From: Acheta domesticus
Lineage: Eukaryota; Arthropoda; Insecta; Orthoptera; Gryllidae
Assembly (NCBI GenBank): GCA_031308135.1
Contig: JAHLJT010000631.1
Location: 7,098,764-7,162,763, forward strand
Length of the DNA: 64,000 bases
Direction: 5' to 3'
In this document: in pieces, positions 11,450-21,480 of the stretch
How positions within the stretch are numbered: the stretch's first letter is position 1
Layout: each line of letters opens with the position of its first letter
Made by a program: the position numbers and the translations under genes
Notes under the pieces: generated by a model
The model's database searches: none
Told to the model about the DNA's origin: nothing
The model's input: the letters and a program-made list of their open reading frames with translations, nothing else

Positions 11450-12100
11450 TTATTCTCATATATACATCACGAAGTATATAGGCCTAGGTGTATAGTAGTA
11501 TACAGACATACCTGTATACTTCATGTTTGCAATACAACAATGTCAACACTGCGATATGGCAGTTTGAATTGCTCAGAATTACTTCTCATTGTTGATCAAA
11601 GTTTCTGGCTGTATGGAATGCAGTTTTGGTTTGTCAAAAAGTGAGAAAGGTGAGATAAAATTGGTTTTACGAATGATGGAAAAGTGAGAAAGTATGTGAT
11701 TTTGTAGCATCTCTAGTTTCTTTAATGTATTTCTCAAATAGAACAAACAATACTTTAAGAAATTGTGCAAGTTTAATTTTCGTTGAACTCTCCAGATTTT
11801 CAAAAATTGCAAAAATGAGAAATAGTACGAATGCTGTTGTTGCACCACTAGTTTTAAAGTTATTTGACAAATTAAATACAGATTTCACCTACACCAAACA
11901 CTAACTTATAGGCAAAAGCAAAGAGAAAAAAAAAAAAATGGAGACTACAGGAACACCTGGTGGAATAACCATCGAGACTACTCCTCACGAGTCAAGGCAC
12001 ACCCAAATTCCCCTAATTATGAAATACGAAAGTAGTTGAACAGCATGAAAATATTCTGCATTTATACAAGCATTAATTAGATGTAAGTTATATTGAGCTC

Positions 12101-12806
12101 CAGTGGCAGATTAACCAAAAGGCAGTACTGGGCAATTGCCTAGGACCCCCATTGAACAGGAGCCCGAATGACCTGAAATTTTTAAAACTTTTTTTGATTA
12201 AATAAAGGAGTCAGACATACTATTTTTGTAACCATGTAGGCCTATTAATTTTTAAGATATTTTGAGCTCATAAATGCAACTATCAAATTCAATTACAACA
12301 TATAACGAAAGCAAAATGAGTACTTTTTAAATTGTGAAAACTACATTTTTTATTATTGAACACAAAGTCACTTTTTTTTATTCACACGTTTTCTGGGAGT
12401 TAAAAAAATTGAATAAAATAAAATCTTGCATTAAGATTTTTTAAGATATGTTAATGTATCAGTGCATACCCTTATAACACATTGTGAGATATCAATAATA
12501 TCTTAAGATATCCTGTTAATATTCTGAGACTGTTTTAAATCATATTGTAATATATAGAAGATCACATATGATATTTTGAGTTTATTATAAGTATATTTTA
12601 ATATCTGGAGAAGAAAATGTACTCAGAATATTATGAAATAATATCCAGCATATGTCGAATAATATTAGAATTTTTTTTACAGTTAATTAAAAAAAAGAGG
12701 GAGAAATTTGCCAGCATGCTTGGAAAGATGTGGACGGTTAATGAAAATGGGGGAAGGCTCTCATTTGAAATCGCCTTGTGTCCCAATGAGTAATAATCCG
12801 CCACTG
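12101..12806. mobile_element. hAT-like non-autonomous element
   Basis: The left end is CAGTGGCAGATTAACC at 12101. The right end reads on the other strand CAGTGGCGGATTATTAC, ending at 12806. The flanks TTGAGCTC and TGGAGCTA agree at 6 of 8 positions, consistent with a decayed 8-bp target duplication typical of hAT. The 706-bp interior is non-coding. At 12430-12670 it is dominated by repeated GATAT/TAAGATAT motifs. Confidence 0.7.
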
Positions 12807-12869
12807 TGGAGCTATTTTATTTCAAATCATTTATCAACCTGCTTCTACTGTATGGTTTGGACCTAGTCT

Positions 12870-13190
12870 AGTTCGTTCCGGCTCCTGTTGGGTTGAGCTA
12901 CTTATTCCACCTTCTTCTTAGTCTGCCAGGCTCTCTACATCCCTGACGGTGGTAATTGAGCATCATCTTAGGAACTTCGTTTCCGAGGCGTGAATTCTTG
13001 ACGCGGTTTTTGCTGTAAAGGCCCAAGTTTCAGAGCAGTAAGTGATAATTGGGATGGCCATTACTTTGTGAAGTTTCATTATGGATTCTGGTTTTGCTTT
13101 ATTTTCCAATGTTCTTTTAAGTGTTCCATTTAGTATAGTTGAATCTGTGAATTTTTTTCCTGGGATGACTATATCAACCTTTAATTGGAT
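12870..13190 (-). pseudogene. LINE reverse transcriptase C-terminal fragment
   Basis: The - strand ORF at 12963-13223 encodes LNGTLKRTLENKAKPESIMK, then PIITYCSETWAFT and IHASETKFLRR. This is the thumb and post-RT block of insect LINE ORF2 proteins (usual form ..YGSETW.....I.A.EM.FLR). Its 5' side is cut by the hAT-like element starting near 13190. The fragment may belong to the same broad family as 5930-7730. Confidence 0.7.
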
Positions 13191-13536
13191 CTTGTTAACA
13201 CATGGGCCCAGGCCCCCCAACAATCAAGGGCCCCTGATAGTTCTTAAAAAATTATTTAATACTAAAATTTTCGAAAAATAAAATAAAAATTGAACTTATA
13301 AAAAAGTGATACATCATTAAAGTATATGTAAAAATGTCATAAGGGAATGATGTGACACGCATGTTTGGATAATATTTATAATATGGAATGTTGCTGGTTA
13401 AAGCAAGAATGTTACTCTGTGATTGATAGGTTTAGTTTTTTTTTTAACAAAACTTGTCTAACAAATGGGGGGGGGTGAGATCGGTGAAAGTAAGAACATA
13501 GACCCAAGGGTCCCTAAAACTGTTAAAACGGCCCTG
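13190..13536. mobile_element. hAT-like element, copy 1 (left end eroded)
   Basis: The right end, read inward, is CAGGGCCGTTTTAACAG. The left side begins GTTAACACATGGGCCC but lacks a clear CAGGGCC start. The body matches the copy at 61054-61555 over several hundred bases (shared ATGGGCCC, ATGATGTG, GGATAATATTTATAATATGG). It interrupts the LINE fragment at 12870-13190. Confidence 0.65.
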
Positions 13537-13743
13537 TAGGCAATAACATTTTCTTGAAATGTGAAACAATTTTGCAGCAAGTAGGTAGGCCTCTATGTCA
13601 AATTTTCATTTGAGCAGTTATTACTAGTAGACTACATTGAAGAAAGTTCCTAGCGGAATCCTGGGCCGGCTGCGAGAGCTCTGCAGCAACGCCCCGTGGC
13701 CTGTGACCGTTGACCTGGAGGTCCCAACAGCGGCAGGTTTTCG

Positions 13744-14225
13744 ATTCGATTGATTCGTGTTTCCGAGCGCGTCAATTACTTAGATCATTAGTCTCGTAAT
13801 TGTAGTGCGTGCTATTTCTCGGGAGGTGGAGGTGAGCTTTTCCCCGCCGGATGGCGAGATTTGGCGCCGACCTACCGTCGACTAGCGGGGTTTTCCCCTC
13901 AACCAGGTATCTCCCACCAGCGGGGCACCGCCCCAGCCGGGACAAGCTCTAAGCTCCCGACCGGTCTCCCGGCATGTGTGGTAGTGTACTGCATGTTAGG
14001 GTGTGTGTGTGTGTAAGGAGTGAGGACAAGGAAGAGGAAAGAAAGATAGATCGCGCGCAATGCGTGGCCCGTTGGTTACGGTACTGCTCCGGCATTCCCC
14101 TGATGTTGATCGGAGAAACCACGGAAAACTCCCTATCAGAGCAGCCGGCCGCTAGAATTCTCCTCCAGACAGCGATGGTTCTCGACCTAGCTGAAATTCG
14201 ATTGGAGCTGGGTCCCATTGAGGCC
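13744..14225 (-). mobile_element. SINE family A copy, - orientation
   Basis: It matches the - strand copy at 59680-60215 block by block: the GATTGATTC tail, CCGCCGGATGGCGAGAT, TATCTCCCACCAGCGGGGCA, GACCGGTCTCCCG, GTACTGCTCCGGCATTC and GATCGGAGAAACCACGGAAA. The tRNA-like head side is lost at about 14225, where a second copy in the opposite orientation begins. It is GC-rich compared with the surroundings. Confidence 0.7.
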
Positions 14226-14239
14226 AGTCTGGAGACGAT

Positions 14240-14545
14240 CCATTGTTCGGCGAGAAAGCGGATCAACGCCGGAGTCAACAATTGGGCCAGGGACCGCGCG
14301 CCATCCCTCGCGCCTCACCCTTGCCCTCTCTTTACACACTCCTGTGGGGAACTTGCGTTAGAGCTTGCCTCTTAATGATGGGACGGGGAGTGAAAATTCC
14401 CGCGATCCGACTTGTGGGTCGGCGCCCACTCACTTCCCAGCGAGGAGCATCACCGCCCCCTCCAGGGATATAACACTCACTACACTTACGGGAGTAATTA
14501 CTTAAGTTGTTGATGCGCCCGGATTCAATACTTTAACAGAACCCT
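14240..14545 (+). mobile_element. SINE family A tail, + orientation
   Basis: The 3' half of the same SINE family lies head to head with the copy at 13744-14225. Recognisable blocks are ACCCTTGCCCTCTCTTTACA, TGGGTCGGCGCCCACTCACT and CTACACTTACGGGAGTAATT, with a CGCCCGGATTCAATA end. Confidence 0.6.
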
Positions 14546-15001
14546 AGGATATGTGGCGACTATTTAAAACTCACTATAACTGCGGGAGTCCGGATTGTAC
14601 GAGGGTGAGTCAAATGAAAACCTAAAAGTATAATAAACCATCAAAATATGGCGCTAGTTGGTAGGCATGTTTGCAATAGTGTTCCAGATGTTTCCTAGGT
14701 GGCATCATTGGGAAGAAACACAAACTCCGGCGCAGGAACAGTGTAAAAATGGCTACCCCACTAGCAACGTGCACCAGAGAGGAACAGCGTTCTGTGGTTC
14801 GGGTTTTTGCGAAGTGAAGATGTGAAACCTATTGACATTCTTCGAGAAATGAAGGTTCAGTATGGTGACGCCTCTTTGTCACACAGCAAGGGTACGAGAA
14901 GTGTCGGAAGTTCGCAAATGGTATGACATCCGTGGCCAACGCTCCGCGCCCAGGCCAGGCACATCGCGTTGTGATTCAAGAGACCATTGTAGCCGTTGAA
15001 G

Positions 15002-15178
15002 CAGAGGCGTATCTACGGTATGGCAGACATGGCACGTGCCATGGGCGCCACACACAAGGGGGCGCTATTTAGAATGTATATTCTAAAGCAAATAACAAAA
15101 ATCCTAGTTTTAAGTATCCTGGCAGGGGCGCTAATTCTATGTTTGCCATGGGCGCCTGGATACCCAGATACGCCTCTG
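15002..15178. mobile_element. hAT MITE inserted in mariner
   Basis: A 177-bp element with inverted ends CAGAGGCGTATCT and AGATACGCCTCTG. It is flanked by a perfect 8-bp duplication CGTTGAAG (14994-15001 and 15179-15186). Eight-bp duplications and CAGAGGCG ends are diagnostic of hAT. Its arms continue with GGCACGTGCCATGGGCGCC near the left and GCCATGGGCGCC near the right. It is non-coding. Confidence 0.92.
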
Positions 15179-15342
15179 CGTTGAAGCAATCGTGATGGAC
15201 AACCGCCGAGTGACATTAGACGACATTGCAAAAGCTGTACACATTAGTCATGGTTCAGCACATCACATTGTGCAGAATGTGCTCCACTTTCATAAGGTTG
15301 CAAGATGGGTGCCCAGACAACTGACCTCGGAATTGAAACAGC

Positions 15343-15672
15343 GACATATCAGTTTTAGTTTTATATATTAGTTATAGATTATATTATATATTATTATATT
15401 TTATGAATATATTAGTAACATATTAGTTTTCTATTTCCTTTGGTCTCGGCCAGCTATTTTGAATTGCCACATATTCTTGCCAGCTGCCATCTATCACCGT
15501 CCATTTTACCGCCAAAGTACTTTTTTTTGACATTTTCATAGCAATATGCCGTTTCAGTCATCTCATAGAGTATTTATTTATTTTATTTGTCAAAAAACAG
15601 TAAAAACTGTATATGACGTGTGGGGAAAGAGATTTATCTGCGCACATTTTCTTGAGGCCCAGAATTTAAAAA
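15343..15672 (+). mobile_element. 5'-truncated LINE 3' end inserted in mariner
   Basis: It separates the SELKQRH and NACEELL parts of the mariner transposase. From 15421 the insert matches 16603-16855 almost base for base (ATTTCCTTTGGTCTCGG through TTTTCTTGAGGCCCAG). It ends in an A-rich run. The first about 75 bp are a TA-rich stretch not in the other copy. Confidence 0.75.
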
Positions 15673-16099
15673 ATGCGTGTGAAGAACTTTTGCGGTGCCT
15701 TGAACGTGATGGTGATGCCTTCCTTGGACGAATCGTCACCAGGGGCGAAACCTAGGTCTGACCTGAGATTTGAATGACTCCCACATCCACCTCACTCGCC
15801 CGAACTCGCCTCGAGCGATTTCCACATGTTTGGGTTCCTCAAACAAGTAATGGCGAGAAGAAGATCCATTCGGATGATGTGGTTCGCCACACGGTGCACG
15901 AGTGGTTGCGCCATCTCCCAGAAACATTTTTTTTCTACGGAAATTCAGGCACTTTGGAAGCGCTGGCAGGCATCCATTGAGCGTGAGGGAGATTGTGTCG
16001 AAAAGTGATCCAGTTTTGTACCATACGTGTACAATAAATAAAATTTTAAAAAATAATTACTGTTTTCATTTGACTCACCCTCGTATTAATAACTAGTGG

Positions 16100-16390
16100 T
16101 GCTAAAACAGCACGTATTTTGTAGTCCGTACTTTCACACAAAATTACACGAGGACTCAAATTTTCGAAAAATTGTTCATGACCTTATTTCAAAATGGGGC
16201 CCGATGATGCGACTGCTGAGGAACTAGTGGTGTTACAGAATGGCACAGACTTTCCCATATTAGTTTTATATTTCCCTGGGTCTGGGCTAGCTATTCGGAA
16301 TTGCCACATACTCTTGCCAATGCCATCTATCGCCGCCCAAAGTACGTATTTTTGACATTTTCGTAAATTTTCTGTTTCGTAATGGTACAA
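16100..16390 (+). repeat. Related, rearranged LINE-tail sequence
   Basis: The segment ACTAGTGGTGTTACAGAATG...GACTTTCCCATATTAG at about 16225 recurs at 16573 in the next copy, and also in part near 16095. The following GCCACATACTCTTGCCA block is shared with both other copies. This looks like a third, diverged, 3'-truncated piece of the same LINE tail. Confidence 0.6.
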
Positions 16391-16394
16391 CGGA

Positions 16395-16860
16395 ATTATT
16401 AATTAAAAAGAACAAAAGAATAGTATGTGCATATAGAACAGTTTCCGCTGAAGCTGCATTGGTTCTAGCAGGACTTGTGCCAATGCGCATTCTGGCCCAG
16501 GAACAAAAGACACTATTTGAAGCAAGGGAGCAAGGCACGACATAAGAGGAGACCCCGGAACAATCATACAAACTAGTGGTGCTACAGAATGGCACAGACT
16601 TTCCCATATTAGTTTTCTATTTCCTTTGGTCTCGGCTAGCTATTTTGAATTGCCACATACTCTTGCCAGTTGCCATCTATCACAGTCCAGTTACCGCCAA
16701 AGTACTTTTTTTTGACATTTTCATAGCAATATGCCGTTTCAGTCATCTCATAGAGTATTTATTTATTTTATTTGTCAAAAAATAGTAAAAACTGTATATG
16801 ACGTGTGGGGAAAGAGATTTATCTGCGGACATTTTCTTGAGGCCCAGCATAAAAAAAAAG
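16395..16860 (+). mobile_element. R1/I-like LINE: ORF2 end plus 3' UTR
   Basis: About 16405-16520 encodes RIVCAYRTVSAEAALVLAGL, the conserved RT-downstream motif (..YRTVS..A..V.AG..P) of R1/I-type elements, and then a stop. The 3' UTR follows (from CTAGTGGTGCTACAGAATGG) and ends at about 16850 with TTGAGGCCCAGC plus an A-run. The same 3' terminus recurs at 15421-15672 and 63300-63410, and more distantly, inverted, at 20590-20700. Confidence 0.7.
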
Positions 16861-17640
16861 TATATTTAGTGTATCCCTACCAAAAGTTTAAAAAAAATTG
16901 GAGCCGTTTTGGAGAAAATCTGTTTCTTGTATTTTTTTAAATTGCAAATATTGCGTGCGATAATGCGCGAAAACTACTAAAATTATCAAAAAAATGTACG
17001 TGACCTTAATGAAAGACCTGACTTTGGAGAACAAAATTTATTGGCAGGAAAAGCCTTTATCTTCGATCTTGGAGCTATAGGAAGATGCCGAAAAGAATTC
17101 AAACTTTCCCAATTTTTGAAAATTCAGAGTTAACCGTGAAAATCTGACCTACGCCACCTTAATAAGTATATTTTACTCTATTCTTACAAGAAATTTAAAG
17201 AGAAAATTTGGAGCCGTTTTGGGAAAATTTCGAAAATATCCGGGGGCTTAATGTAAAGTACCCCAAAATTTTGAAGAAAGTTTTTCAAAATCGCGGCGCA
17301 TCGAGTGGACGCAGATTGACCGGGGAATATTCATTTTGGAAGAAATCGCACGTATGGTTTAAGCGCAAGTTGTTGGCTGACACGGGCGTTGTGGAAAAAA
17401 CACTTTTTCGGTATCAGGGGACCCTAAAACGTGTATTTCCGTTAAAATCTCGAAATCGATTTTTCGTAGCATTACATGACTTTCCCTATACTACGTATAT
17501 ACGTACGTATACGGGAAAGTAAAAATTAGCTTTAAAAAATTTAAAATTATTTAGAAATCGAGGAGATTGTTAGCGTAATTTTGTAAGTTGCGGTACAGTA
17601 AGAGTAGTCGCGGTAGTCTGATATTTCATAAAATTTTCAA
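16861..17640. repeat. Unassigned repeat-like sequence with a palindrome
   Basis: GGAGCCGTTTTGG occurs twice, at about 16900 and 17209. The stretch ends in the inverted repeat CTTTCCCTATAC...GTATACGGGAAAG at about 17480-17519. An open frame at 17208-17522 crosses this palindrome and has no recognisable protein features. A LINE or DNA-transposon remnant is likely, but the family is not identified. Confidence 0.4.
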
Positions 17641-17669
17641 TTAATTTATTATTTCAATTATTTTATATT

Positions 17670-17763
17670 TCGGTGTATATTATTATATACACATTGGATA
17701 TATATTATTACATTATATACACATATATACACATTATATTATACATTATATACACATTGGATT
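17670..17763. repeat. TA-rich minisatellite upstream of LINE
   Basis: Units such as ATTATATACACATTGGAT recur two to three times immediately before the LINE reading frame. They may have arisen at the 5' truncation point. Confidence 0.6.
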
Positions 17764-19138
17764 AAAACAGCTAAGATTAAGCCGCTCTTCAAAAAAGGCA
17801 ACAAAAATGAAGTTCAAAATTATCGGCCAATTTCTCTTTTGTCAGTTTTTTCAAAAATATTAGAGAGACTTTTTTATGTGCGAATGGAAACCTTTCTGAA
17901 TAAACACGACGCGTTTTCAAATTGCCAACATGGATTCCGGAAATCAAAATCTACGGAAACAGCCATTTTTTCTTTTCTTAAGGATGTTGCCTCATCATTG
18001 GATCAAAACGAAGCAACTATTGGAATATTTTTAGATCTTTCAAAAGCTTTTGACGTCATTGATCATAACATTTTACTTTCAAAATTACCTTCGTATGGAA
18101 TCCGTGGTATTGCTCTAGATTGGCTATGTTCGTACCTTAAACAACGATCTCAGAGAGTAGAAATACCTTACTGGAATGATGGAACTTTATGTACACACCT
18201 TTCCGGTTCTTTGCCAATTGTACGTGGAGTCCCGCAAGGATCGATTTTAGGCCCTATTCTCTTCCTATTATACGTAAATGACATGCCCTTAGCGATTCGA
18301 AACGGAAGAACAGTTCTCTTTGCGGATGATACAAATATTCTTTGCAACAAAGAAACCGTAAATAGTACAATATCAGACTTTCAAATTGGTTCCGTAATAA
18401 CAAATTAAAAGTAAATGAAAATAAAACAGTTTCAATGCAGTTTTCCATATCAAATAAAAAATTCTGTACTCCATTGAAAATGAACGGTGTGCCATTGACT
18501 GATGTTAATGTAACAAAATTTTTAGGTCTATCAATTCAGTCAAACCTCAAATGGAATGCCCACTTAAATGAATTGAACACAAAATTAAGCTCATTATGCT
18601 ACGCGTTCAGAATTCTTTCAAATTCCGTCAGCCTTCATACAGCTCGTTGTGTATATTTTGCCAATGTTCACTCCCGCCTGAGATATGGCATAATATTTTG
18701 GGGAAACACATCTTATAGTTCACAGACTTTCAGATTACAAAAAAGAATTGTACGAATAATAAGCAAATCCAACCCACGTGATTCTTGTAAGTCACTCTTT
18801 ATTAATCTAGGAATTTTACCATTACCTTGTCTCCTGATTTACGAATCAGTAGTTTTTGTCAAAAATGACTTACTTAAGGACGGGAATATATTTTCAGCAA
18901 ACGCCGATGTCTATAAGTATAACACACGACGTAGTAATCATATTCACCAGGTGGCACTATCAACAGCTCACTACAAAAAATTCACATACAATTCATGTAC
19001 ATTACTCTACAACACTTTGCCAGAAGACATTAAACGATTAAATTCAATAGAAAAGTTTAAGTCCCAAGTAAAATCTTTTCTGCTGCATAACTGTTTCTAT
19101 ACAATTCGAGACTATACCGAGCATCAAAAAGGAAAGTA
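17764..19138 (+). mobile_element. Jockey/CR1-type LINE: reverse transcriptase and C-terminus
   Basis: A 5'-truncated non-LTR retrotransposon. The translated product begins PLFKKGN...NYRPISLLSVFSK (RT block 1), continues with HGFRKSKSTETA, FLDLSKAFDVIDH (first catalytic Asp), RGVPQGSILGPILFLLYVND and LFADDTNIL (catalytic ADD). It then runs through a thumb domain to SFLLHNCFYTIRDY, a C-terminus typical of the CR1/Rex/Daphne group. There is only one defect: a single-base frame shift at about 18375-18410, where the first frame runs to a stop at 18406-18408 and the second continues to 19139. It is therefore a recent insertion. The endonuclease half is missing. Confidence 0.88.
17839..18408 (+). 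pseudogene. LINE RT, first frame
   Basis: This frame carries RT motifs from NYRPISLLS (just upstream of this start) to FADDTNIL. It reads out of frame at about 18380 and stops at 18406-18408. All catalytic aspartates are present. The true protein would start far upstream, so the start given is only that of the open frame. Confidence 0.85.
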
Positions 19139-19139
19139 G
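18435..19139 (+). pseudogene. LINE RT, second frame (thumb and C-terminus)
   Basis: Continues the RT after the single-base shift. Features are FLGLSIQSNLKWNAHL (RT block after the palm), LRYGIIFWGN, LQKRIVRIIS and a C-terminal LPEDIKRLNSIEKFK. These are standard for CR1/Jockey-type ORF2 ends. Confidence 0.85.
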
Positions 19140-19151
19140 AATTAATTTTAA
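19139..19151 (+). mobile_element. LINE 3' UTR, upstream part
   Basis: A short piece of the LINE 3' UTR between the ORF stop and the piggyBac insertion. The last four bases are the TTAA target site. Confidence 0.7.
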
Positions 19152-20144
19152 CCCTTAACTGGTATCGTCGGGTCACATTTGACCCAGAAGAATTTCTTTT
19201 TTGTTTAAACCTTGCAATTTTGCCGCAATTTGCCTGTGCTGCCACCTGATCCCTACACTCTACACTTATGGGCAGTGGTGTTTTAGAACTCATGAAAGGA
19301 AGTTGATTTGTCCTTGCAGTGTGTGTTCCGGGTCAGTGGAGACCCGACGATACCGTTGACGTTAGTCTTTTAATTATAGTGTGAAAATCGAAGTCTGTTT
19401 TCTCAACAATGGAATATGAAGAACTTTCTGTACAAATTGAACAGTAGCTTGCAGAGGTAGATAGTGATCTCAGTGACGCTTCAACAATAGACAGAGATCA
19501 TGATTCATGCAGTGAAAATGATGAGGGTAACGAGCCGAAGAAACGGAATCGCTGTTCTCTTTGACAGTCATCAAAGGTCAATAAATATAACACAGTCTGC
19601 TGTCAGTGCAACAAAACTGTTTGCAAAACCCACAGTTAGTAAAAGTGTATTGTAATAAGTGCGTAGAGTCTGAATAAATTACATCCCGTCCATAACTGCA
19701 TAATTATTTGGCTAATTATAAACAGACAAAAAATTAAACATTTGTTGTATACCACTTTTGCATGCTTGCAAAGTTTATGAATTAAGTAGCATTCTTGTGT
19801 TTTTCTGTCCCTATTATGTTTATACAAGTGCTAGCTCTTCATTTTGACCCGTGCCAATGAAACATTTCTAGTATTTTGAAAATTGAATCCCTTTTCAAAT
19901 TGATCTCATCTAACCCATGTAAATATATACGAATTCAGAAATATGGTACTATAGACACACAAAATGAATTTAATTGAAGAAGTCTTTCAGTTACAATCCT
20001 TGAGGGAAGTTGTTTTAAGATTTATATCGATTTCTAGTTTCATTAAGTAAGAATTAATATGCCAAATTACAAAATTAATTTCTGGGTCTGCGGTGACCCG
20101 ACAATACCGTTTACGTAACCAAAATCCATGATACCAGTTAAGGG
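19152..20144 (+). mobile_element. piggyBac-type element, internally deleted
   Basis: A 993-bp element between two TTAA sites (19148-19151 and 20145-20148). Its ends are CCCTTAACTGGTATC and GATACCAGTTAAGGG. Internal inverted copies of GGTATCGTCGGGTC lie near each end (about 19328-19358 and 20086-20108), an arrangement known from piggyBac. Inside are only the two ends of a transposase gene. An acidic N-terminus begins ATGGAATATGAAGAACTT at about 19409. A C-terminal cysteine-rich motif, CCQCNKTVCKTHS, lies at about 19600. The catalytic middle is gone. Confidence 0.88.
19409..19636 (+). pseudogene. piggyBac transposase remnant (N-terminus joined to C-terminus)
   Basis: Starts MEYEELSVQIEQ, meets a stop, then continues through an acidic VDSDLSDASTIDRDHDS stretch, as in piggyBac N-termini. 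It jumps directly to PKKRNRCSL and KVNKYNTVCCQCNKTVCKTH, the zinc-binding C-terminal domain. The DDD catalytic core is absent, so the element could only move with a transposase supplied elsewhere. Confidence 0.8.
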
Positions 20145-20148
20145 TTAA

Positions 20149-20345
20149 CAATGATAGTTAATGTAATTATTTATCATTTGGACTGTATAATTCTAAAGAA
20201 CCTGTAACAAGTATTGTACCACAGTTTCTGGGTTGATGGCCCCCATCTCGATCAGGTTTTTCGTCCAGTTACCCTGATCCTTGAGCAAATGCTGAGATGG
20301 TCCCTTGTTTTGCTTCTGGACATAAATGTAACTTCATTATTTGTG
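20149..20345 (+). mobile_element. LINE 3' UTR, downstream part
   Basis: Continues the LINE tail after the piggyBac element. Motifs CATTTGGACTGTATAATTCT and GGCCCCCATCTCGATCAGG recur in reverse orientation at 47555-47757 and 63550-63780, which defines this as a dispersed 3' tail. Confidence 0.75.
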
Positions 20346-20589
20346 CACGTCTTCTGAATTTCAGTGGGAAATATAGTTATTCAAATTATCGTTTTCATAT
20401 TATCGCGGCAAAAAGTATTATTCTTTCATGAAGAACATGAGCGTTCAGGGCAGAAATTTATAGCTAATTTACCTTTGAAAATATATTTTATTATATAGGA
20501 GCGAATATTTTGTCAACAAAACTCGAAAAAAACTCTCTTTTCTGTATTCAAAATTCGACTAGAATACGGTTTAGGATAGAGACCACAGA

Positions 20590-20660
20590 ATTATGAAAAC
20601 GTGCACAAAATTCACTTCTCCCCATAGCTCGTCATACGCAGTTTTTAACTGTTTTTGACG

Positions 20661-20691
<31 letters not shown>

Positions 20692-20705
20692 AAATAAATA
20701 AATAT
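20590..20705 (-). repeat. Inverted LINE-tail relative with (AAAT)n
   Basis: On the - strand it reads TTTATTTA...GTCAAAAACAGTTAAAAACTG then a GGGGAGAAG block. This is a diverged form of the R1-like LINE 3' end at 16770-16850. An AAAT microsatellite occupies about 20660-20705. Confidence 0.55.
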
Positions 20706-21480
20706 AGGGAATAGCCGAAGAATGTTAGAAATTGTCGCATTATAATATGTCATTGTTGTTACCAAAAGTACGAGAAAGTATATGCTGTTGTAGTCCAGTG
20801 TTATTATTTACGTCGTTAATGTACTATTATCTATATCAAGTACGATAAAAAATGACCAAAAGTTTACTTTTTTTTGTAAGAAGTAAACTTAACACACTAA
20901 TGTTATCCACGCACGTATTGTATGCTCTATTGTATAACATTTTTAGGCATTTCAGCACTAATGTCATATGCGATTCCCTGAGTTTTCCTCTCCGCTCAAG
21001 AAAATGTTCTTACTACTTTGCATTTGTCTCCATCCCAAGGCATTTAATGGCTATTTTCACGACACGTATCCGATTCGTTTGACTTTCCTCTCTACCTCAA
21101 ATGCACTTATTTTGCATTAAAAGACTGTATCTCAAACTAATTTGTAACTGTCCATGAAAATCAAGACTTATAAAACAAATGAACTTCCGAAATATAAATT
21201 AGTTTTAAAAGGCTAATGAATTTCAGAAGAGTATTATTATTTTTTATTTTACTCAATCAACTCCCGTTCTTCCTCTTCCCCCAGAAAGCGAACTGAATAT
21301 ACTAACGATTCCACCTGTGACTGCCATCTGTGTGCCTCCAATACTGCCATTATCCAATATTATATAGCCTTATTTTTCTTTGAAGTTTATTTTTTTTTAA
21401 GTATCTATACAACCTAGAATCAAGCCTTTTTAAAAACTTTTTATTACACTACCACATTACTTCACTTCACTTTTCGATAG
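20706..21480. other. Intergenic, no gene seen
   Basis: AT-rich sequence with short random frames. No element or gene recognised. Confidence 0.5.

Larger units (their letters stand above)
14750..16008 (+). pseudogene. mariner transposase, broken
   Basis: Homologous segments lie in order on the + strand but in several frames, with stops shortly after the N-terminus and two insertions. The helix-turn-helix part (VTLDDIAKAVHISHGSAHH) and the C-terminal part (HVWVP..., HEWLRHLP, ERDGDAFLGR) are recognisable. The catalytic segment between GRIVT and the third acidic residue is largely missing, so it cannot make an active enzyme. Confidence 0.85.
14600..16083 (+). mobile_element. mariner-family transposon, dead and twice interrupted
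   Basis: The terminal inverted repeats CGAGGGTGAGTCAAATGAAA (left) and its reverse complement (right) are flanked by TA at 14598-14599 and 16084-16085. Inside is a broken mariner transposase. MATPLATCTREEQR starts at about 14750 and soon meets stops. HISHGSAHHIVQNV and RWVPRQLTSELKQRH follow, then NACEELLRCLERDGDAFLGR after an insertion, and finally a C-terminus ending RWQASIEREGDCVEK. The segment after GRIVT is deleted. A hAT MITE (15002-15178) and a LINE 3' end (about 15343-15672) sit inside it. Confidence 0.92.

Noticed and set aside
17208..17522. 104-codon ORF upstream of the LINE
   Set aside because: It crosses a palindrome and repeat-like non-coding sequence and shows no domain.
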